From contig CAXXFH010000004.1 in assembly GCA_963677085.2 (NCBI GenBank), forward strand, positions 4,092,001 through 4,156,000: a stretch of DNA of 64,000 bases, in the 5' to 3' direction. Made by a program: the position numbers and the translations under genes. The number at the start of each line of letters is the position of its first letter. The stretch's first letter is position 1. Below, in pieces: positions 8,530 to 17,335 of this stretch. The notes beneath the pieces were generated by a model that made no database searches, was not told where the DNA came from, and was given only the letters and a program-made list of their open reading frames with translations. The DNA comes from G963677085 sp963677085. Lineage in GTDB: Bacteria > Planctomycetota > Planctomycetia > Pirellulales > Thermoguttaceae.

Positions 8530-9585
8530 GTGATGACGCGCGCCACGCAATGTTTCTTCTCTTCTGCGTTGATAGTCACGCTGATGATGATTCTATCGAG
8601 CCACGCTACACCGGCTTGGGGTAGTGATTCCGTGTCCGGCGGCAAGGCCGATCTGGTCGAAGTGCAGATTCCCAGCACCTACGACGGCACCAAGCAGCCA
8701 GCGCTGATGTATGTGCCGCCGAAGTCGAACGCCGCGGTGCCGTTGCTCGTGTCGTTGCACTCCTGGAGTTCCAACTATCGGCAGAAAGACACGGTCGAAC
8801 CTTGCCTGGCCGAATGTCGGCAGCGTGGCTGGGCGTTGGTGGTGCCGAACTTTCGTGGTCCTAACCGTAGGCCCGAAGCCTGCGCTTCACCGGCCGCCCG
8901 GCAGGATATTCTCGATGCCGTGGACTACATGAAACGGCAAACCGCGATCGACCCGAGCCGCATTTACCTGATCGGCTGTTCCGGTGGCGGACACATGACG
9001 CTGGTTATGGCGACCCATGCCCCGCAGCTTTGGGCGGCCGTCTCCGCCTGGGTGCCGATCACCGATCTGGCGGCGTGGCACGCGCAGAACCGCAAGTCGA
9101 AATGCAGCTACGACAAAATGCTCGAACAGGTCTGCGGCGGTGCCCCGGGCACGTCGGCCGAGGTTGACCGCCAATACCACGTTCGTTCGTCGCTGCCTTT
9201 CCTGGCCCAGGCCAAGGGATTGCCGGTGGACATCAACGTCGGGATTCACGACGGCCACACGGGCAGCGTGCCCATCTGTCATTCGCTCTGGGCGTTTAAC
9301 GCACTGGCCGAGGCCAACGGTGCGGCGGCACAGAAACTTACCGACGAGCAGATCGACACAATGACGGCCCAGCAGAAGATTCCCGAGCCGCTCACCGCCG
9401 AACGCGAAGACGACCCGCTACGGCAGCATCCGATTCTCTTTCGCCGCCAGGCCGGACCGGCGCGTGTGACCATCTTCGAGGGAGGTCACGAAGGCGACCG
9501 CCCGACCGGCATCCGCTGGCTGGCAACGCACCAGCGCACCGGCAACGACACGACCGAAACGACGACGAGTGGTGCGGCCGAATGA
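8530..9585 (+). CDS. Exported alpha/beta hydrolase (prolyl-oligopeptidase/esterase-like)
   Basis: The 351-residue protein begins with a Sec-type signal peptide (hydrophobic stretch about residues 9-27, cleavage likely after the ATPAWG region). The alpha/beta-hydrolase core has the nucleophile elbow GCSGGGH (Ser151), an oxyanion-type LLVSLHSWSSNY, an acid candidate in DVNVGIHDGHTGS and a catalytic-His candidate in EGGHEGDRPTG near the C terminus. It probably acts in the periplasm as an esterase or peptidase on an unknown substrate. Its stop overlaps the next gene by 4 bp (ATGA at 9582-9585), so translation of the two is coupled and they form an operon of exported catabolic proteins. Confidence 0.9.
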   Translation: MMTRATQCFFSSALIVTLMMILSSHATPAWGSDSVSGGKADLVEVQIPSTYDGTKQPALMYVPPKSNAAVPLLVSLHSWSSNYRQKDTVEPCLAECRQRGWALVVPNFRGPNRRPEACASPAARQDILDAVDYMKRQTAIDPSRIYLIGCSGGGHMTLVMATHAPQLWAAVSAWVPITDLAAWHAQNRKSKCSYDKMLEQVCGGAPGTSAEVDRQYHVRSSLPFLAQAKGLPVDINVGIHDGHTGSVPICHSLWAFNALAEANGAAAQKLTDEQIDTMTAQQKIPEPLTAEREDDPLRQHPILFRRQAGPARVTIFEGGHEGDRPTGIRWLATHQRTGNDTTETTTSGAAE

Positions 9586-10550
9586 CAAACGATAGATCTG
9601 TGTTCTCTCGCCGGCGGTTGATTCTAAGTGCCGGAGTCGGGGCCGTAAGCGGACTGGTCCCCTCGGCGGCAAACGTCGCAGCGGCCAGTGACGCCGGCGG
9701 CGCCGACGATGATACGCCGCCGAAGCTTCGCTATTGTCTCAATTCGGGCACGATCATGGGGCAAAAGCTCCCCTTGGTTGAGCAGGTCGAAGTGGCGGCG
9801 CGGGCGGGCTACGACGGCATCGAACCTTGGATCCGCGACATCCAACAATACGTCGATGCCGGCGGTTCGCTCGCCGAATTGCGCCGACGGCTCGTCGATT
9901 TGGGCCTGCGAATTGAGGGGGCCATCGGTTTCGCCCAGTGGATTGTCGACGACGACCGGAAACGGGCCGAGGGCCTGCGGCAGATGCGCCACGAGATGGA
10001 GCTTGTCGGGCAATTGGGCGGCACGCACATTGCCGCTCCTCCGGCCGGAGCCAATCGCCAACCGCTCGCCGATCTCGATCGCATCGCCGAGCGTTATCGG
10101 GCGGTGCTCGAAGTGGGCCACGAGGTGGGCGTCACGCCGCAACTCGAGATCTGGGGTTCCTCGAAAACCCTCTCGCGCCTCAGCGAAGCGGCTTACGTGA
10201 CCATCGCAAGCGGTCTGCCCGACGCCTGTTTGTTGTTGGATGCCTACCACCTTTTCAAGGGCGGCTCCGGCTTCGAGGGACTCAAGCAGCTCAACGGCCG
10301 GGCAATGCACTGTTTCCACGTCAACGACTACCCGGCCGAACCCGCACGGGTGCAGATGAACGACTCGCACCGCGTTTACCCGGGCGACGGCGTTTGCCCG
10401 CTAGCCACGATCTTGCGAACCCTCGTCAATGCCGGCTTCTGTGGTGCGTTGTCGTTAGAACTTTTCAACCGAGAGTACTGGAAGCAAGACGCGCTGGTTG
10501 TCGCAAAAACCGGCCTGCAAAAGATGCGCGACGTAGTGGCCCAACTGTAG
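9582..10550 (+). CDS. Tat-exported sugar phosphate isomerase/epimerase-like protein
   Basis: The 322-residue protein has a twin-arginine-like leader (SRRRLILSAGVGAVSG, residues about 9-25) followed by an AP-endonuclease-2/xylose-isomerase-like TIM barrel. Barrel segments include GYDGIEPWIRDIQ, LGGTHIAAPPAG, LEIWGSSKTLSR, LLLDAYHLFKGGSGFEGL, MHCFHVNDYPAE and GALSLELFNREYW; the E, D, H and E positions fit the metal-binding site of this superfamily. The substrate is unknown; planctomycetes carry many exported versions linked to polysaccharide breakdown. It overlaps the upstream hydrolase by 4 bp. Confidence 0.9.
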   Translation: MTNDRSVFSRRRLILSAGVGAVSGLVPSAANVAAASDAGGADDDTPPKLRYCLNSGTIMGQKLPLVEQVEVAARAGYDGIEPWIRDIQQYVDAGGSLAELRRRLVDLGLRIEGAIGFAQWIVDDDRKRAEGLRQMRHEMELVGQLGGTHIAAPPAGANRQPLADLDRIAERYRAVLEVGHEVGVTPQLEIWGSSKTLSRLSEAAYVTIASGLPDACLLLDAYHLFKGGSGFEGLKQLNGRAMHCFHVNDYPAEPARVQMNDSHRVYPGDGVCPLATILRTLVNAGFCGALSLELFNREYWKQDALVVAKTGLQKMRDVVAQL

Positions 10551-10558
10551 GCTATTGG

Positions 10559-10850
10559 TAGGCTATGCTTCAGCATGGCACGAAAGGAGTCACTCGGTCC
10601 CAAACTAGAGCTTTGTCAAACCAAAAAATGGGGTGCCATGCCCACGCTTGCGTGGGCATGTTCCTTGGGAGTTCAGCATGTCCACGCGAGCGTGGACATG
10701 GCACCCACAACCCCTGGTTTAAGAATTGACAAAGCACTATTGGATGCATTGCTTGTCGAACGAGGGCGACCAACGGGAGCTGTTTCTTACTTGGGTGAAG
10801 TAGCACCAATTGGCTGCGGCGCAAGCCGCGCTATGCTAAAGCATAGCCTA
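10559..10850. repeat. Composite nest of repeats bounded by TAGGCTATGCTT/AAGCATAGCCTA
   Basis: A perfect 12-bp inverted repeat (10559-10570 and 10839-10850) brackets about 290 bp. Within it lie a complete TA-flanked MITE (10606-10739) and a Rep-A-type element (10738-10850, minus) that joins a Rep-A2 left half with a Rep-A right half (GCTCCCGTTGGTCGC, CCTCGTTCGACAAGCAATGC). The 10551-10877 spacer between the convergent isomerase and cstA genes contains nothing else. Confidence 0.75.
10606..10739 (-). mobile_element. MITE-like element, TAGTGCTTTGTCAA ends (type 1, copy 1)
   Basis: The termini are TAGAGCTTTGTCAAA (10606-10620) and TTGACAAAGCACTA (10726-10739), inverted and flanked by TA. Inside are two hairpins, CCATGCCCACGC/GCGTGGGCATG and CATGTCCACGC/GCGTGGACATGG. 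It is homologous to 56515-56654 in opposite orientation. No coding capacity. Confidence 0.8.
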
Positions 10851-10877
10851 CATGGCCCTCTTCACTTCCAACTTGCG

Positions 10878-12860
10878 TTACCCCAGTTCCGTAGCGTTGA
10901 CCGCTTCGGTTTCTTCGCGGGGAACGTCCACTACGCCGTCGCGGTCGAAGTCCAACCCGCCGCGTCCCTTGGCGAACGAGAGCAGGCCTTCGACGATCAG
11001 CCAGAGGGACATGGCCAGGATGACCAGTGTGACCGCCGTGAGCGACCATTGGTTAAACGACGAAAGGTTCGGATTGTTCCAGAAACCGACTAGGTTGATC
11101 TCGACCGCCCAAATCGAGACGGCCAACATGAGCACCATGGGAATCAACGTGTAGCGGATCGGTCGGGAGAGCTTGTAGAGAAACACGCTAACCACCAGCA
11201 GTGTAAGTCCGGCCATCAACTGGTTTGTGGTGCCGAACAGCGTCCACAGTACCTTGCCTGCGGGGACCAGGCCAAAAAAGGCAATGGCGAGCACCGCCAC
11301 GAGCGAACCGAAGTAGCGGTTGGCCAAAAAGTCGAGCTTAACGGACCGGCAAATGGCTTCCGTGTTGAATCGTAACAGCCGGGTGCCCGTGTCGAGTGTC
11401 GTCAGCGCGAAGGCCACGATCGTCACGGCCAACAGCGCGGTGCCGTATTGCGTGGGCACGCCCAACTTGGCGAGGAAGTTGGCTCCCCCATGCTCCACCG
11501 CACTAAGCTGTGCTTCGAGCCCTCCTCCCTTGATGCCGCTCCAGGCGGCATACGGGCCGGTTTGCCAGGCGTCGGTACCCAACGCGGCGGTGCAGGCGAT
11601 GATAACGAGGATCGCCAACACGCCCTCGGTGAGCATGGCACCGTAGCCGATCGGCAGCGCGTCGGTCTCCTTGTTCAACTGCCGCACAGTCGTGCCGCTG
11701 GACACCAGCGAATGGAAACCGCTCACCGCACCGCAGGCCACCGTGACGAACAGCAGTGGCAGCCAGGAGGGGGCCATCGGCACGTCAGCCAACGTTTGCC
11801 CCGGCTCGGGCAAATGCAGCGGCACGTTGGGCCGGAACATGGGCGCATCGATGTGGTTCTCCGACGCACCGGTTACCGCGGCGACGACCAGTCCCAGAAA
11901 CAGCGTGGCCAACACGAAGTAGAGCTGGAAGCTGTTGATGTAGTCGCGCGGTTGCAGCAGCAGCCAGACGGGCAATACCGAGGCAATGAACGCGTAGCCT
12001 AACAGGCCGTACATCCACCAGTTTTTTGAACTGTCGACGGCCGTCTTGACGTCCTCGACGGCCGTACTGTTATCGACGCTTTTTAAGTACCGTACCGCGG
12101 CCACGGCGCCGAACGGGCTCTTGAACTGCGGCTGCTCGGCCGTTGCCGGATCGTCGGTGTCGGCGGTCTGGCGTGCGTCGGCCAACACTTGTTGGGTTTC
12201 GGCCGAGGTTGCCCACTCGTAGGTTGGCAAGGGCCACTCCACGCCACACACGATCAGCCCGGCGAAAAGCGCCAAACCAACAACGGTTGCCAACCCCAGT
12301 GGGGCGTTCATCTTATAGACGGCAATCCCAATGCCCACGGCCACCAACATCAGGCCGAACGACGGAATGATGGCGTCGGGGTTGAAGTTTACAAACAGTC
12401 CCGACACCGTGCTGACGAACGCTCCCATGGCCAGGGCCAACAGGAAGAAGATGATCAGCAGGGCCAGCAGTCGGGCACGTGGGCCCATCAAGTCCTGGCA
12501 GATGTCGCCGATCGTTCGGCCGCGAAATCGCAGGCTTACGGCTAGGGCACCCAGGTCGTGGACGGCGCCGATGAAAATCGAGCCGATCACCACCCAAAGC
12601 ACCGCCGGGACCCAACCCCAGATCACGGCGATGGCCGGTCCAAGAATCGGTCCCAGTCCGGCGATCGAGGCGAAGTGGTGCCCGAACAGGATCGGCACCC
12701 GGGTGGGAACGTAGTCGACGCCGTCCTTCAACTCGTGCGAGGGCACCGGGTGGTCGACGTCGAGTTGGAAAATGCGTCGGGCGATAAACCGCCCATAAAA
12801 CCGGTATGCCAATCCGAGGGCCACAAACGCCACGATCACCACGACAGCCGCGTTAGTCAT
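10878..12860 (-). CDS. cstA: Carbon starvation protein CstA (pyruvate/peptide transporter family)
   Basis: The 660-residue polytopic membrane protein matches CstA: the N-terminal GLAYRFYGRFIARRIFQLD, FGHHFASIAGLGPILGPAIAVIWGW, GAVHDLGALAVSLRFRGRTIGDI, WLLLQPRDYINSFQL, GFHSLVSSGTTVRQLNKETD and LFGTTNQLMAGL blocks are all family-typical. About 16-18 hydrophobic segments are visible, with an insertion rich in T, D and A near residues 225-265. The family transports peptides or pyruvate and is induced by nutrient limitation in enterobacteria. AAGGAAAG lies about 6 nt before the ATG. It converges on the hydrolase/isomerase operon across a repeat cluster. Confidence 0.95.
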   Translation of the reverse strand: MTNAAVVVIVAFVALGLAYRFYGRFIARRIFQLDVDHPVPSHELKDGVDYVPTRVPILFGHHFASIAGLGPILGPAIAVIWGWVPAVLWVVIGSIFIGAVHDLGALAVSLRFRGRTIGDICQDLMGPRARLLALLIIFFLLALAMGAFVSTVSGLFVNFNPDAIIPSFGLMLVAVGIGIAVYKMNAPLGLATVVGLALFAGLIVCGVEWPLPTYEWATSAETQQVLADARQTADTDDPATAEQPQFKSPFGAVAAVRYLKSVDNSTAVEDVKTAVDSSKNWWMYGLLGYAFIASVLPVWLLLQPRDYINSFQLYFVLATLFLGLVVAAVTGASENHIDAPMFRPNVPLHLPEPGQTLADVPMAPSWLPLLFVTVACGAVSGFHSLVSSGTTVRQLNKETDALPIGYGAMLTEGVLAILVIIACTAALGTDAWQTGPYAAWSGIKGGGLEAQLSAVEHGGANFLAKLGVPTQYGTALLAVTIVAFALTTLDTGTRLLRFNTEAICRSVKLDFLANRYFGSLVAVLAIAFFGLVPAGKVLWTLFGTTNQLMAGLTLLVVSVFLYKLSRPIRYTLIPMVLMLAVSIWAVEINLVGFWNNPNLSSFNQWSLTAVTLVILAMSLWLIVEGLLSFAKGRGGLDFDRDGVVDVPREETEAVNATELG

Positions 12861-12909
12861 AGTATCTTTCCTTCAAATTGGCAGACTCGTAGGTTTTTTC
12901 CGACCGGCA

Positions 12910-12990
12910 AAATAACTTGTTGTCGGGCCGTGCTTCGCGACGGTCTCGGGTTCCGCCTTCGACGGTAAGTTTTTTCAGCCTGTCCTTATA
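12910..12990 (+). repeat. Rep-B element copy 3
   Basis: It reads AATAACTTGTTGTCGGGCC, GTGCTTCGCGACGGTCTCGG, then GACGGTAAGTTTTTTCAGCC and TGTCCTTATAG. It is the shortest of three copies and lies just upstream of the cstA start, divergent from it. Confidence 0.62.
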
Positions 12991-13243
12991 GATAAGCAAT
13001 ATCGGATATGACGACACGCCTTAAGAATGTTAGTCGCCAATTCCTGCTTAGCCAAGTCCGGTGGCTGGGTTTGGGGTGGTTGGCGACACCCCGGTCCCCC
13101 TGGGTTGTGGGTGGATTGATCCCCCCAGGGCACGGCATTGTTTACCATATCGTGCCAGTGAATCGAACGCAACGTCGGGCGGTTTACGGCAGCAGCTGGC
13201 CCCCCTATAATAGCCGTCTTACGTGAATGAAATGCCAAACACA

Positions 13244-13320
13244 CGGGGCGGCAGGGCCGCCAACCAGATCGGTGCTGCCGCACCGAGGCAGGAACCGGCT
13301 CCCGTTGGTCGCTGGAATTC
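13244..13320 (+). repeat. Rep-A2 element upstream of trxB
   Basis: Two hairpins, GGCGGC-AGG-GCCGCC and CGGTGC-TGCC-GCACCG, are followed by the shared core GGCTCCCGTTGGTCGC. It ends about 50 bp before the trxB start and is in the same orientation, so it would be transcribed into the leader if the promoter lies further upstream. The remaining 12991-13243 shows no gene. Confidence 0.72.
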
Positions 13321-13371
13321 TTGCTCATAAAACAAGCTTCCTACAGGTCTGCAATACGGAGACGTGATTTC

Positions 13372-14418
13372 ATGCCGGAAAAAGTCATTATCATTGGAAG
13401 TGGACCGGCCGGCTGGTCGGCCGCGATCTATGCGGCCCGCGCGGAACTCAAGCCACTGGTCTTCGAGGGAGCCATTACCGAAGAAAACCGCTTGGCCGGG
13501 ACATTGCCCTTGGGCCAACTTTCGCTGACCACCGAAGTGGAAAACTACCCCGGCTTTCCATCGGGCGACCTGGAGGCCTATCTCGATGACGCTATCGACA
13601 AAGACAAACGCATGATCATGGCGCCGCACGAGAAACATGGCGTCAGCGGGCCCGAGTTGATGGAACTGATGCGTCAGCAGGCCGTGAACTTCGGCACCCG
13701 GGTGATTACCGACGATGTGGTTACCGTCGATTTCGATAACCACCCGTTCAAACTCACCACGTCCGACGGTTCGGTGCATGAAGCACTCACAGTAATCGTG
13801 GCCACCGGTGCCCGGGCGAACTATCTGGGATTGCCCTCGGAAGAAACGTATCGCAACAGGGGTGTCAGCGCATGTGCAGTATGCGACGGTGCACTGCCCC
13901 GATTCCGCAACAAACCGCTGGTGGTAATCGGCGGTGGCGATTCGGCCGTCGAGGAGGCCGACTACCTCAGCAAGTTCGCCAGTACGGTCTATATGGTCCA
14001 CCGTCGCGATGAGCTTCGGGCGTCGAAGATCATGGCCAAACGGGCGATGGACAACCCCAAGATCGAAATCCTCTGGAGTCGGGTGGTCGACGAGATCCTC
14101 GGCAGCGAGACCGACGGCGTTACCGGCGTACGGCTGAATAGCACTAAGGGCGAAGACGACTTGGAAGTGGAGGCTACCGGTTTCTTTCTGGCGATCGGGC
14201 ACACGCCCAATACGGATTTCGTCAAAGGGAAACTTGCTATGGACGAGAAGGGCTACATCACCTTGCCCAACTCGGCACGCACCGGCACCAGCGTCGAGGG
14301 AGTGTTTGCCGCCGGCGACGTGGCCGACGATTACTACCGCCAAGCGATCACCTCGGCCGGCACCGGCTGCCGCGCCGCACTCGACGCCGAACGCTGGCTA
14401 GCGGCCAAGGGGTTGTAA
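13372..14418 (+). CDS. trxB: Thioredoxin reductase
   Basis: The 348-residue flavoprotein carries the FAD-binding GxGxxG (VIIIGSGPAGWSAAIYAAR, residues 5-23), the redox-active CAVC at about residues 168-171 in SACAVCDGALP, the NADPH-binding VVIGGGDSAVEEADYLSKFA, VHRRDELRASKIM, and the FAD-ribityl segment GVFAAGDVADDYYRQAITSAGTGC. It reduces thioredoxin with NADPH in the cytoplasm. I chose the ATG at 13372 because GGAG stands 9 nt before it and the family begins at this point; the frame stays open upstream to 13321 only from a TTG. It is slightly longer than E. coli TrxB because of an inserted DDAIDKDKRMIMAPHEK segment near residues 70-90. Confidence 0.96.
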   Translation: MPEKVIIIGSGPAGWSAAIYAARAELKPLVFEGAITEENRLAGTLPLGQLSLTTEVENYPGFPSGDLEAYLDDAIDKDKRMIMAPHEKHGVSGPELMELMRQQAVNFGTRVITDDVVTVDFDNHPFKLTTSDGSVHEALTVIVATGARANYLGLPSEETYRNRGVSACAVCDGALPRFRNKPLVVIGGGDSAVEEADYLSKFASTVYMVHRRDELRASKIMAKRAMDNPKIEILWSRVVDEILGSETDGVTGVRLNSTKGEDDLEVEATGFFLAIGHTPNTDFVKGKLAMDEKGYITLPNSARTGTSVEGVFAAGDVADDYYRQAITSAGTGCRAALDAERWLAAKGL

Positions 14419-14559
14419 TGGGGGCTAGGGGCTGGGGACTAGAGATCAGGGGCGAGCGAGGCGCGGTCGCTTCAGCGACCATGTAACGTTAGCGATTGTC
14501 CAACAGCGTCCAACACCAGAAAACTCGGACTTTTCCCCGAAATCGACTACAATGAGCGT
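14419..14559. repeat. GGGGCTAGGGGC-type repeat tract downstream of trxB
   Basis: A short run of GGGGCTAGGGGCTGGGGAC and GGGGCGAGCGAGG follows the trxB stop. It is the complement-type match of the CTAGCCCC tracts elsewhere in the window. No gene is seen. Confidence 0.5.
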
Positions 14560-14664
14560 TTATTGGTTCCTGGTTTGATTGTGGAACACTTCCTTGCGTT
14601 CCGGCCCGGAAAACCGGGCTCCCGCTGGTCGCCCTCGTTCCACAAGCAATGCAGGACGCAATAA
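14560..14664 (+). repeat. Rep-A element, long form, copy 3 (best-paired copy)
   Basis: The ends are TTATTGG (14560-14566) and GCAATAA (14658-14664). The middle stem TTGTGGAAC (14579-14587) pairs perfectly with GTTCCACAA (14637-14645). The inner hairpin is GCCCGG-AAAA-CCGGGC (14604-14619), followed by TCCCGCTGGTCGC. It lies 50 bp upstream of the following gene, in the same orientation. Confidence 0.85.
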
Positions 14665-14713
14665 TGAACCTTACGGAACCATCTCCCGCAAGCACCGCGA
14701 AATGGAGCGAACC

Positions 14714-15670
14714 ATGAACATGCATACGCGACGCGCTTTTCTGAAACGCACCCTGGCCACGGCGGGCGCATCAACGGCCATGGCGTGGACCGGCTGGCAG
14801 GGAGCATCCAGGGCCTTCGGTGCCGAGGCCGTGGCCCCGATGAAGTTCTCGATCTGCAACGAAACGTTTCAGGACTGGCCGTTTGAGAAGGCCTTTGCCT
14901 TTGCGGCCGAGTGTGGTTATAAGGCCATCGAGATCGCGCCGTTTACGGTGGCGTACGATGTGAACGATGTTTCGGCTAAACGTCGCGCCGAGATTCGTCG
15001 AACGGCCGAGAAGAACGGTCTGGAAATCTGTGGTTTGCACTGGCTACTGGCCAAGACCAAGGGCTTGCACCTGACCAGCCCCGAGTTGGAAGTCCGCAAG
15101 GCGACGGCCAAGTACCTTCGCGATTTGTCCCGATTTTGTGCCGACTTAGGCGGCAAGATCATGGTCTTCGGTTCGCCCCAGCAGCGCAACCTGTTGCCCG
15201 GCGTCGACCCGAAAGAGGGCATGCGTTACGCGGTCGAGGTGTTCCGCAACACGGTGCCCGTGCTGGAGAAGACCGGCGTGACCATTGCCTTGGAGCCGCT
15301 GTCGCCGAAAGAGACCAACTTCATGATGACGGCGGCCGACGGTGTGGCGGTGGCCGAAAAGGTCGATTCCCCGCAGGTGCAACTGCTGTTGGACTGCAAG
15401 GCGATGGCCAGCGAGCCGACGCCGATTCCCGAGTTGATCCGCAAGTACCAGAAGTGGCTCGTTCATTTCCACGCAAACGATCCGAACCTGCGCGGCCCGG
15501 GCATGGGCGATCTCGACTTCGTGCCCATCTTCCAGGCGTTGCGCGACATCAACTACAAAGGCTGGGTTTCGGTCGAAGTGTTCGACTACACGCCCGGTGT
15601 CGAGGCGTTGGTGAAAGAGAGTATCGACTATATGAAGAAGACGGAAGCGGAAGTGAAAGCGGAAAGCTGA
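14714..15670 (+). CDS. Tat-exported sugar phosphate isomerase/epimerase-like protein
   Basis: The 318-residue protein starts at the ATG at 14714 (MNMHTRRAFLKRTLATAG), giving a compact Tat leader. The barrel has MKFSICNETFQDWPFEKAF, CGYKAIEIAPF, ICGLHWLLAKTKGLHL, GGKIMVFGSPQQRNLL, VTIALEPLSPKETNFM, LLDCKAMASE, LVHFHANDPNLRGPGMGDLDF and WVSVEVFDYTPG. The final E, D, H, E positions and HAND/GDLDF motif match the AP-endonuclease-2 barrel metal site. Upstream translation is open to 14579, but that part encodes the Rep-A repeat and is not protein-like. The substrate is unknown. It precedes an Nramp-like transporter gene by 78 bp on the same strand. Confidence 0.9.
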   Translation: MNMHTRRAFLKRTLATAGASTAMAWTGWQGASRAFGAEAVAPMKFSICNETFQDWPFEKAFAFAAECGYKAIEIAPFTVAYDVNDVSAKRRAEIRRTAEKNGLEICGLHWLLAKTKGLHLTSPELEVRKATAKYLRDLSRFCADLGGKIMVFGSPQQRNLLPGVDPKEGMRYAVEVFRNTVPVLEKTGVTIALEPLSPKETNFMMTAADGVAVAEKVDSPQVQLLLDCKAMASEPTPIPELIRKYQKWLVHFHANDPNLRGPGMGDLDFVPIFQALRDINYKGWVSVEVFDYTPGVEALVKESIDYMKKTEAEVKAES

Positions 15671-15748
15671 AAGCGGAATAGGCGAAGCCGCAAGCGGCTA
15701 CTGTCCACTGACTACTAACCACTAACAACCAACTACTGGAGATGCGTA

Positions 15749-17314
15749 ATGGCCGAACAATCGAAGGGTCTTCCGATGACCGCCAAGTGGGACCCGGAGA
15801 AGTTGCAGCGAGAGGTAGCCGAACTTAAGGCACTGGAAAGCAAACCCCTCTTCTCTCGGGCAGGTGGCTACATCAAGCGAACCGGTCCGGGCCTGCTGCA
15901 AAGTGCGATGACCTTGGGGGCCGGTAGCGCGGCGGCCTCGGTCATGGCCGGTGCGTCCTTCGGTTACAAGCTGCTTTGGGTTCAACCGGTGGCCATGTTC
16001 CTGGGCATCTGCATGTTGGCCGCCTTGGGCAACGTGGTACTCACCACCGGCGAGCGGCCCTACAAGGCCTTTGGCCGCGAATTGAGCGTTGTGCTTGCCT
16101 TCCTCTGGGCGTTGGGCACGGTGATGGCTTCGGTCATTTGGCACTTTCCGCAATACGGCTTGGCCGCTGGTGCTGCCTGGGACATGGCCCAAGCGGTGGG
16201 CGTGTCGGCCGAGTCGGGTGGCGGTCAATACGCGGCGAAGTGGGGTGTCGGCATCCTGATCCTCACGGTCAGTATCTTCACCACCTGGAACTACGGAAGC
16301 GGTTCCCGCGGAATCAAGCTCTACGAATGGTTCCTCCGCGGCGTGATCGGGCTGGTGATTCTCTCGTTCGGCATCGTCGTGTTTGCCAACTTGGCCAACA
16401 TCAACTGGGTGGAACTCGGCAAGGGACTGATCGGCTGGTACGGCATTCCCGAGGTGGCTCCCCGCGATGGCCTTCTGCCTGGCAATCTCGACTCGACCAC
16501 CCTGGTGCTTGGCATGCTGGGTGCGGCCGTGGGCATCAACATGACGTTCCTCTATCCCTATACCCTGTTGGCCAAAGGCTGGGGAAAGGCCCATAAGAAG
16601 CTCTCGCGTTGGGACCTCGTGATGTCGATGTTTCTGCCCTTCGTGCTGGTGACCTCGTTGGTCATGGTAGCGATGGCTGCCACCGGCGTGTACGAGCCGA
16701 GCAATGAATTCGTGCGGGTGGGAATGAAGCCGTTGCAGGCTTCGGAAGCATTAACCGGCGTGATGGGCGAAACCGTGGGGAGGATCGTCTTCGACTTGGG
16801 CTTCATCGGCATGACCTGCGGAGCGATCAGCACGCATATGGTCGTTTGTGGTTTCACGCTCTGCGAAATGTTTGGCATGGAGTACTCGACCACCCGCTAC
16901 CGGATATTCACCTTGGTGCCGGCCATTGGCATCTTGGGCGTCGTCACGCAAACCCCCATTTGGTTCCCGATTGCCGCGTCGGCCGTCTGCTTCACTATGT
17001 TGCCGATTGCCTACGTGATGTTCCTGATCCTGAACAACAAGCGAAGCTACATCGGCGATGCCGTGGGCAAGGGGCCCGGTCGCGTGGTGTTTAATCTCCT
17101 GCTGGTCATCGCTTTGGGGGTTGCCACGGTCGGTTCGGGCATCAAGATCTACCAGAACGTGATCCTGAAAGTCTTCGGCACGAAACCGGCCGCGACGGCT
17201 CCGGCCGAATCTGGCAAGGAGAACCAGGAAGGCGACAAACCGGCCGCCGAACAATCGGTCCCGGCCGAGGCAACCACCGACGCACCGGCTCCGAAAGAAC
17301 CGGCCGCGGAATAG
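15749..17314 (+). CDS. Nramp-related transporter with altered metal-site motifs
   Basis: The 521-residue membrane protein has about 11 hydrophobic segments. The first reads GPGLLQSAMTLGAGS followed by MAGASFGYKLLWV, which aligns with helix 1 of Nramp metal/proton symporters. Where Nramps have the unwound DPGN it has GAGS, and the helix-6 MPH position in GAAVGINMTFLYPYTLL reads GIN. Loss of both motifs resembles Nramp-related magnesium transporters and other non-classical members, so the substrate should not be assumed to be Mn or Fe. The last 50 residues are a disordered tail rich in A, E, P and K. GGAG lies 8 nt before the ATG. The C-terminal tail is unusual for the family. Confidence 0.82.
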   Translation: MAEQSKGLPMTAKWDPEKLQREVAELKALESKPLFSRAGGYIKRTGPGLLQSAMTLGAGSAAASVMAGASFGYKLLWVQPVAMFLGICMLAALGNVVLTTGERPYKAFGRELSVVLAFLWALGTVMASVIWHFPQYGLAAGAAWDMAQAVGVSAESGGGQYAAKWGVGILILTVSIFTTWNYGSGSRGIKLYEWFLRGVIGLVILSFGIVVFANLANINWVELGKGLIGWYGIPEVAPRDGLLPGNLDSTTLVLGMLGAAVGINMTFLYPYTLLAKGWGKAHKKLSRWDLVMSMFLPFVLVTSLVMVAMAATGVYEPSNEFVRVGMKPLQASEALTGVMGETVGRIVFDLGFIGMTCGAISTHMVVCGFTLCEMFGMEYSTTRYRIFTLVPAIGILGVVTQTPIWFPIAASAVCFTMLPIAYVMFLILNNKRSYIGDAVGKGPGRVVFNLLLVIALGVATVGSGIKIYQNVILKVFGTKPAATAPAESGKENQEGDKPAAEQSVPAEATTDAPAPKEPAAE

Positions 17315-17335
17315 GTGGGCTAATGAAAGCCGCAA

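Noticed and set aside
13219..14343. Long minus-strand open frame (374 codons) opposite trxB
   Set aside because: It is antisense to a gene with unmistakable TrxB motifs and has no recognisable domain; the high GC content makes such shadows common.
15722..16594. Open frame of 290 codons opposite the Nramp-related gene
   Set aside because: Its composition is that of a shadow frame and the sense strand encodes a clear membrane protein.
15749..17314. Classical Mn/Fe Nramp (MntH) assignment
   Set aside because: The DPGN and MPH motifs that define MntH are both replaced, so the symbol mntH was not used.
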